A stretch of DNA of 64,000 bases from positions 682,001-746,000 of the forward strand of contig NZ_JAQIPB010000002.1 of NCBI RefSeq assembly GCF_028023875.1. The letters run 5' to 3'. Of the stretch, positions 61,896 through 64,000 are shown piece by piece. The notes under the pieces were generated by a model. The model ran no database searches, was not told the origin of the DNA, and was given only the letters and a program-made list of their open reading frames with translations. The position numbers were made by a program, and so were the translations under genes. Source of the DNA: Xenophilus arseniciresistens. GTDB taxonomy: Bacteria > Pseudomonadota > Gammaproteobacteria > Burkholderiales > Burkholderiaceae_C. The first letter of the stretch is position 1, and every line of letters begins with the position of its first letter.

Positions 61896-61925
61896 AAAAA
61901 AAGCCCGCATGCGCGGGCTTTTTTT
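61896..61925. terminator. Bidirectional terminator between the oxidoreductase and H-NS genes
   Basis: AAGCCCGC (61901-61908), loop ATGC, GCGGGCTT (61913-61920), then TTTTT on the plus strand; A-run on the left gives a U-run for the minus strand. Confidence 0.92.
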
Positions 61926-61976
61926 CATCTGGATGACGCCCTTGCATGGCTGCGGCCATGCAGGCGCCTCCAAAGA

Positions 61977-62330
61977 TCACTGAATTTCGAATTCTTCCAG
62001 CGACTTGCCGGCTGCCAGCGCTTCCACCACCCAGCGCGGCTTGCGGCCACGGCCACCAGACCAGGTTTCACCCGTGGGGCTGCGGTATTTGGCGGCCGCA
62101 GGTGCTGCGGGCTTCGAGGGAGATGCGCTGACGCTGCGCTTGCCCGGGCCGCGCGCCGTCAGGCGCAAATCGCTGGCGGTGATGCCGTATTCGGCGATCT
62201 TGCGGCGCAGTTCCTCGATCACGCCTGCGCGTTCCTGATTGCGCAGTTGCTCGGCCTGACGGCGCAATTCGGCGATCTTGTCGTCGTGTGCCTGGATCTG
62301 GGAATTGATTTCCGCGAGGGTGGCGGTCAT
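61977..62330 (-). CDS. H-NS family histone-like protein
   Basis: 117-residue H-NS/BpH3-type nucleoid protein. N-terminal coiled-coil oligomerisation region (ATLAEINSQIQAHDDKIAEL onward), linker, and the C-terminal DNA-binding motif YRSPTGETWSGGRGRKPRWV that contacts the minor groove of AT-rich DNA. An AAAGG ribosome site precedes the ATG. Betaproteobacterial genomes usually have several copies. It silences horizontally acquired genes. Confidence 0.95.
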   Translation of the reverse strand: MTATLAEINSQIQAHDDKIAELRRQAEQLRNQERAGVIEELRRKIAEYGITASDLRLTARGPGKRSVSASPSKPAAPAAAKYRSPTGETWSGGRGRKPRWVVEALAAGKSLEEFEIQ

Positions 62331-62821
62331 TTCTGTGGCCTTTCAAGAAAATCTGGAATGCGCGGATTCTAGTGGATGAAATCAGGCGCTGAAAAGCAAG
62401 GCGCAGTGCTTTTTCCACCGGCATGCCGCCTTTTTTTGAGGCATGGCGCCTAATCCGCACGCGAGGCGGGCTGATTTTGCTGTGGCGCCGTGGGCGCGAT
62501 TTCTGATTTGGCGGCTCCATGCGGCATCTGCAATTGCCGACGAAGCCGTGGGCGAAAAAACGACCCAGGGCGCCAGATCGGTGGTCCCGCAAATCCCCGC
62601 ACGCGCCGGCGCTGGTCGGCGGTCAGGCCGGCGCGCCGCACTTCGCGCGCGCCCGCGGCCGACATCGTGCAGGGCCCGCGCGCGCCTAGAATTTCCTGGC
62701 AAGGCCAGAAAAACCAAGCCTGCCCGCGAACGAGGCAGCTCCAAGAACAACAGCGCTGCGATGTTCCCTGGCTCGGGCGTGTCCCGGCCAGCCCTTCCGT
62801 GTTTTTAAGGAGTCCTGAATC
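62331..62821. other. Intergenic region between H-NS and UspA genes
   Basis: A 491-bp gap between divergent genes, holding both promoters. I see the H-NS ribosome site at its left end and an AAGGAG site 9 bp before the uspA ATG at the right end. The reading frames here have no protein-like composition. No tRNA, repeat array or clear operator is visible. Confidence 0.5.
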
Positions 62822-63247
62822 ATGAAGATCGTCGTCGCCGTGGATGGCAGCGCCTACACCCGCAAGGCCCTCGATTACCTGGTCGCGCACCGGGCCCAGT
62901 TCGTGGAGGGCAATGAACTGGTTCTGGTCAATGTGTGCGCAGCCATTCCGCCTCATGCCAGCCGCCACATCAGCAAGGAATTGCTCAACGAGTACTACAG
63001 CGACGAGAGCGCCAAGGTGCTCGAGCCGGTCAAGGCCCAGCTGAGCGAGCTGGGCGTGAGCAACTACAGCATCCAGTCACGCCACGGCAGCGCGGCGGCC
63101 GAGATCGTGGCGGCCGCCAAGGAAGTGAACGCCGGCCTGATCGTGATGGGCACGCGCGGCCACGGCACGCTGGGCCGCGCCCTCATGGGCTCGGTGGCCA
63201 CCAACGTGATCGCCGATGCCGGGATGAGCGTGCTGCTGGTGCAATAA
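62822..63247 (+). CDS. Universal stress protein (UspA family)
   Basis: 141-residue single-domain UspA protein. It starts MKIVVAVDGSAYTRKALDYL, and the ATP-binding loop G-x2-G-x9-G(S/T) is present as GTRGHGTLGRALMGS, so it belongs to the ATP-binding class. It has an AAGGAG ribosome site and its own terminator. Role in stress survival is inferred from the family. Confidence 0.95.
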   Translation: MKIVVAVDGSAYTRKALDYLVAHRAQFVEGNELVLVNVCAAIPPHASRHISKELLNEYYSDESAKVLEPVKAQLSELGVSNYSIQSRHGSAAAEIVAAAKEVNAGLIVMGTRGHGTLGRALMGSVATNVIADAGMSVLLVQ

Positions 63248-63269
63248 GCAAGCAGCCGCTGAACCCGCC

Positions 63270-63298
63270 AAGCCAGGCCGAAGTGCCTGGCTTTTTTG
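63270..63298 (+). terminator. Terminator of the uspA gene
   Basis: AAGCCAGGC (63270-63278), 6-base loop, GCCTGGCTT (63285-63293), followed by TTTTG, 22 bp after the stop. Confidence 0.92.
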
Positions 63299-63307
63299 TT
63301 GCTGCAC

Positions 63308-64000
63308 TCAAACCGCAGGCGTGTGCCGCCAGGCGGGCCAGCGACCCAGCGTCAACGCGCGCAGCCCCCACTCCACCGGCCCATGCAGATGCCGGCGCAG
63401 CCACCAGGCCGACAGCGGCAGCTGCAGCGCATACAGGCCCACGGCGATGCCGAGCACGGCCAGCGGCGGCAGCGCGGCGCTCAGGCCCAAGCCCCAGCCC
63501 GTGAAGATGAAGGCGCAGACCAGCGACTGCATCAGGTAGTTGCTCAATGCCATGCGCCCGGCCGGCACCAGCCAGGCGCCCACGCGCTGGCCGGTGCGCG
63601 TGCGCCAGGCCAGCAGGAAGGCACAGGCATAGGCCAGCGACAGGCCCGGCGATGTCAGCAGCCCCGCCGCAAATCCCATCAGCCGCCAGCCCGGGTCGGC
63701 CGCAGGCTGGCCGCTGTTGGCGTAGAGCACGGCGCCCGTCAGGCCCGGCAGCAGCCCCATCAGCGCCCAGCGCCGCAGCCGGCCCGGCTGCTGCCAGGGC
63801 TGCGCCAGCGCCTGGCGCGTGCCCAGCGCGTGGCCGACCAGGAACATGACCACCACGAAAGGCCCCTGCACCAGCATCAGCTGCCACCACACGCTGCCGC
63901 GCCAGTCGCGCAGGTTCTGCATCACGGTGCTGGCCACGTCGCCGCGATAGGAAGCGATGGCCACTTGGGCCTGCGCCTCGTAGACACTGAAGTCGGCGCC
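63308..64000 (-). CDS. DUF418 family membrane protein (partial, N-terminus beyond window)
   Basis: C-terminal 230 residues of a DUF418 (YeiB-like) polytopic membrane protein; the frame is open to the right edge, so the N-terminus lies outside. Hydrophobic helices alternate with the DUF418 signature VPAGRMALSNYLMQSLVCAF and the C-terminal WWLRRHLHGPVEWGLRALT. The function of the family is not known. It is convergent with uspA. Confidence 0.88.
   Translation of the reverse strand, partial: GADFSVYEAQAQVAIASYRGDVASTVMQNLRDWRGSVWWQLMLVQGPFVVVMFLVGHALGTRQALAQPWQQPGRLRRWALMGLLPGLTGAVLYANSGQPAADPGWRLMGFAAGLLTSPGLSLAYACAFLLAWRTRTGQRVGAWLVPAGRMALSNYLMQSLVCAFIFTGWGLGLSAALPPLAVLGIAVGLYALQLPLSAWWLRRHLHGPVEWGLRALTLGRWPAWRHTPAV

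Overview
The window reads as a 64 kb piece of chromosome from a GC-rich betaproteobacterium, most likely Burkholderiales and within or near Comamonadaceae (Acidovorax/Variovorax-like). The evidence is the family mix: Bug-type tricarboxylate-transporter binding proteins, an ada / 2OG-oxygenase / alkB operon, a bfd-tonB-exbB-exbD-hemP haem/iron cluster with a Fur box, betaproteobacterial H-NS, the urea transporter urtABCDE, and many one- or four-base start/stop overlaps. I saw no rRNA, tRNA, CRISPR array, transposase or prophage gene. The assignment is from pattern recognition, not from a search.

Layout. 1-1304: 3' part of a secreted argininosuccinate-lyase-fold protein. 1483-2028: NlpC/P60 lipoprotein. 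2054-5870 (minus): a tightly coupled catabolic operon (cupin of the 2,4'-dihydroxyacetophenone dioxygenase type, SDR, Bug protein, SDR, IclR) with two tandem operator-like palindromes at its head. 5973-9809: two 2OG-Fe(II) oxygenases on either side of an NMT1-like binding protein, then a VOC protein. 9960-11489: a small gene, an isolated ureD and two small minus-strand ORFs. 11654-12880: MFS exporter. 13100-15702: an HPF-like gene coupled to a 736-residue EF-hand membrane protein of unknown function. 15988-17976: secreted MORN-repeat protein. 18095-22497: MFS, LysR, class II aldolase and Bug protein. 22544-23509: peptidoglycan-binding-like membrane protein. 23649-29409 (minus): urtABCDE. 29520-30569: PHB-depolymerase-type esterase.

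30651-35178: a LysR-type regulator with two DNA-binding domains, divergent from an NTF2-like gene, ligA without ligB, an alpha/beta hydrolase and pobA. 35185-43056 is mostly housekeeping: PPK2, ZntB, PHP phosphatase, EamA exporter, YciO-like protein, site-2 protease, TrpS, then a response regulator facing its probable histidine kinase (43079-44515). 44602-46785: scoAB divergent from a PAS-LuxR regulator across a strong palindrome. 46856-52180: reductase-like protein, a GNAT gene broken by an 11-bp tandem duplication, the alkylation-repair operon, and a circularly permuted GTPase. 52394-54982: iron/haem energy-transduction cluster. 55274-63247: haem-binding-like protein, BI-1 protein, RlmD, NlpD, Pcm, SurE, quinone oxidoreductase, H-NS, UspA. 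The right edge cuts a DUF418 membrane protein.

Functional themes are uptake and catabolism of aromatic or carboxylic compounds (Bug proteins, SDRs, cupin, 2OG oxygenases, PobA, LigA, ScoAB), urea uptake without adjacent urease subunits, iron/haem energisation, and DNA alkylation repair. The points most worth checking are the HPF/EF-hand pair, the double-HTH LysR with the LigA that lacks a partner, the isolated ureD, the oxygenase pair around a lone binding protein, the 24-residue membrane peptide between bfd and tonB, the GNAT frameshift, and several clean palindromic operators.
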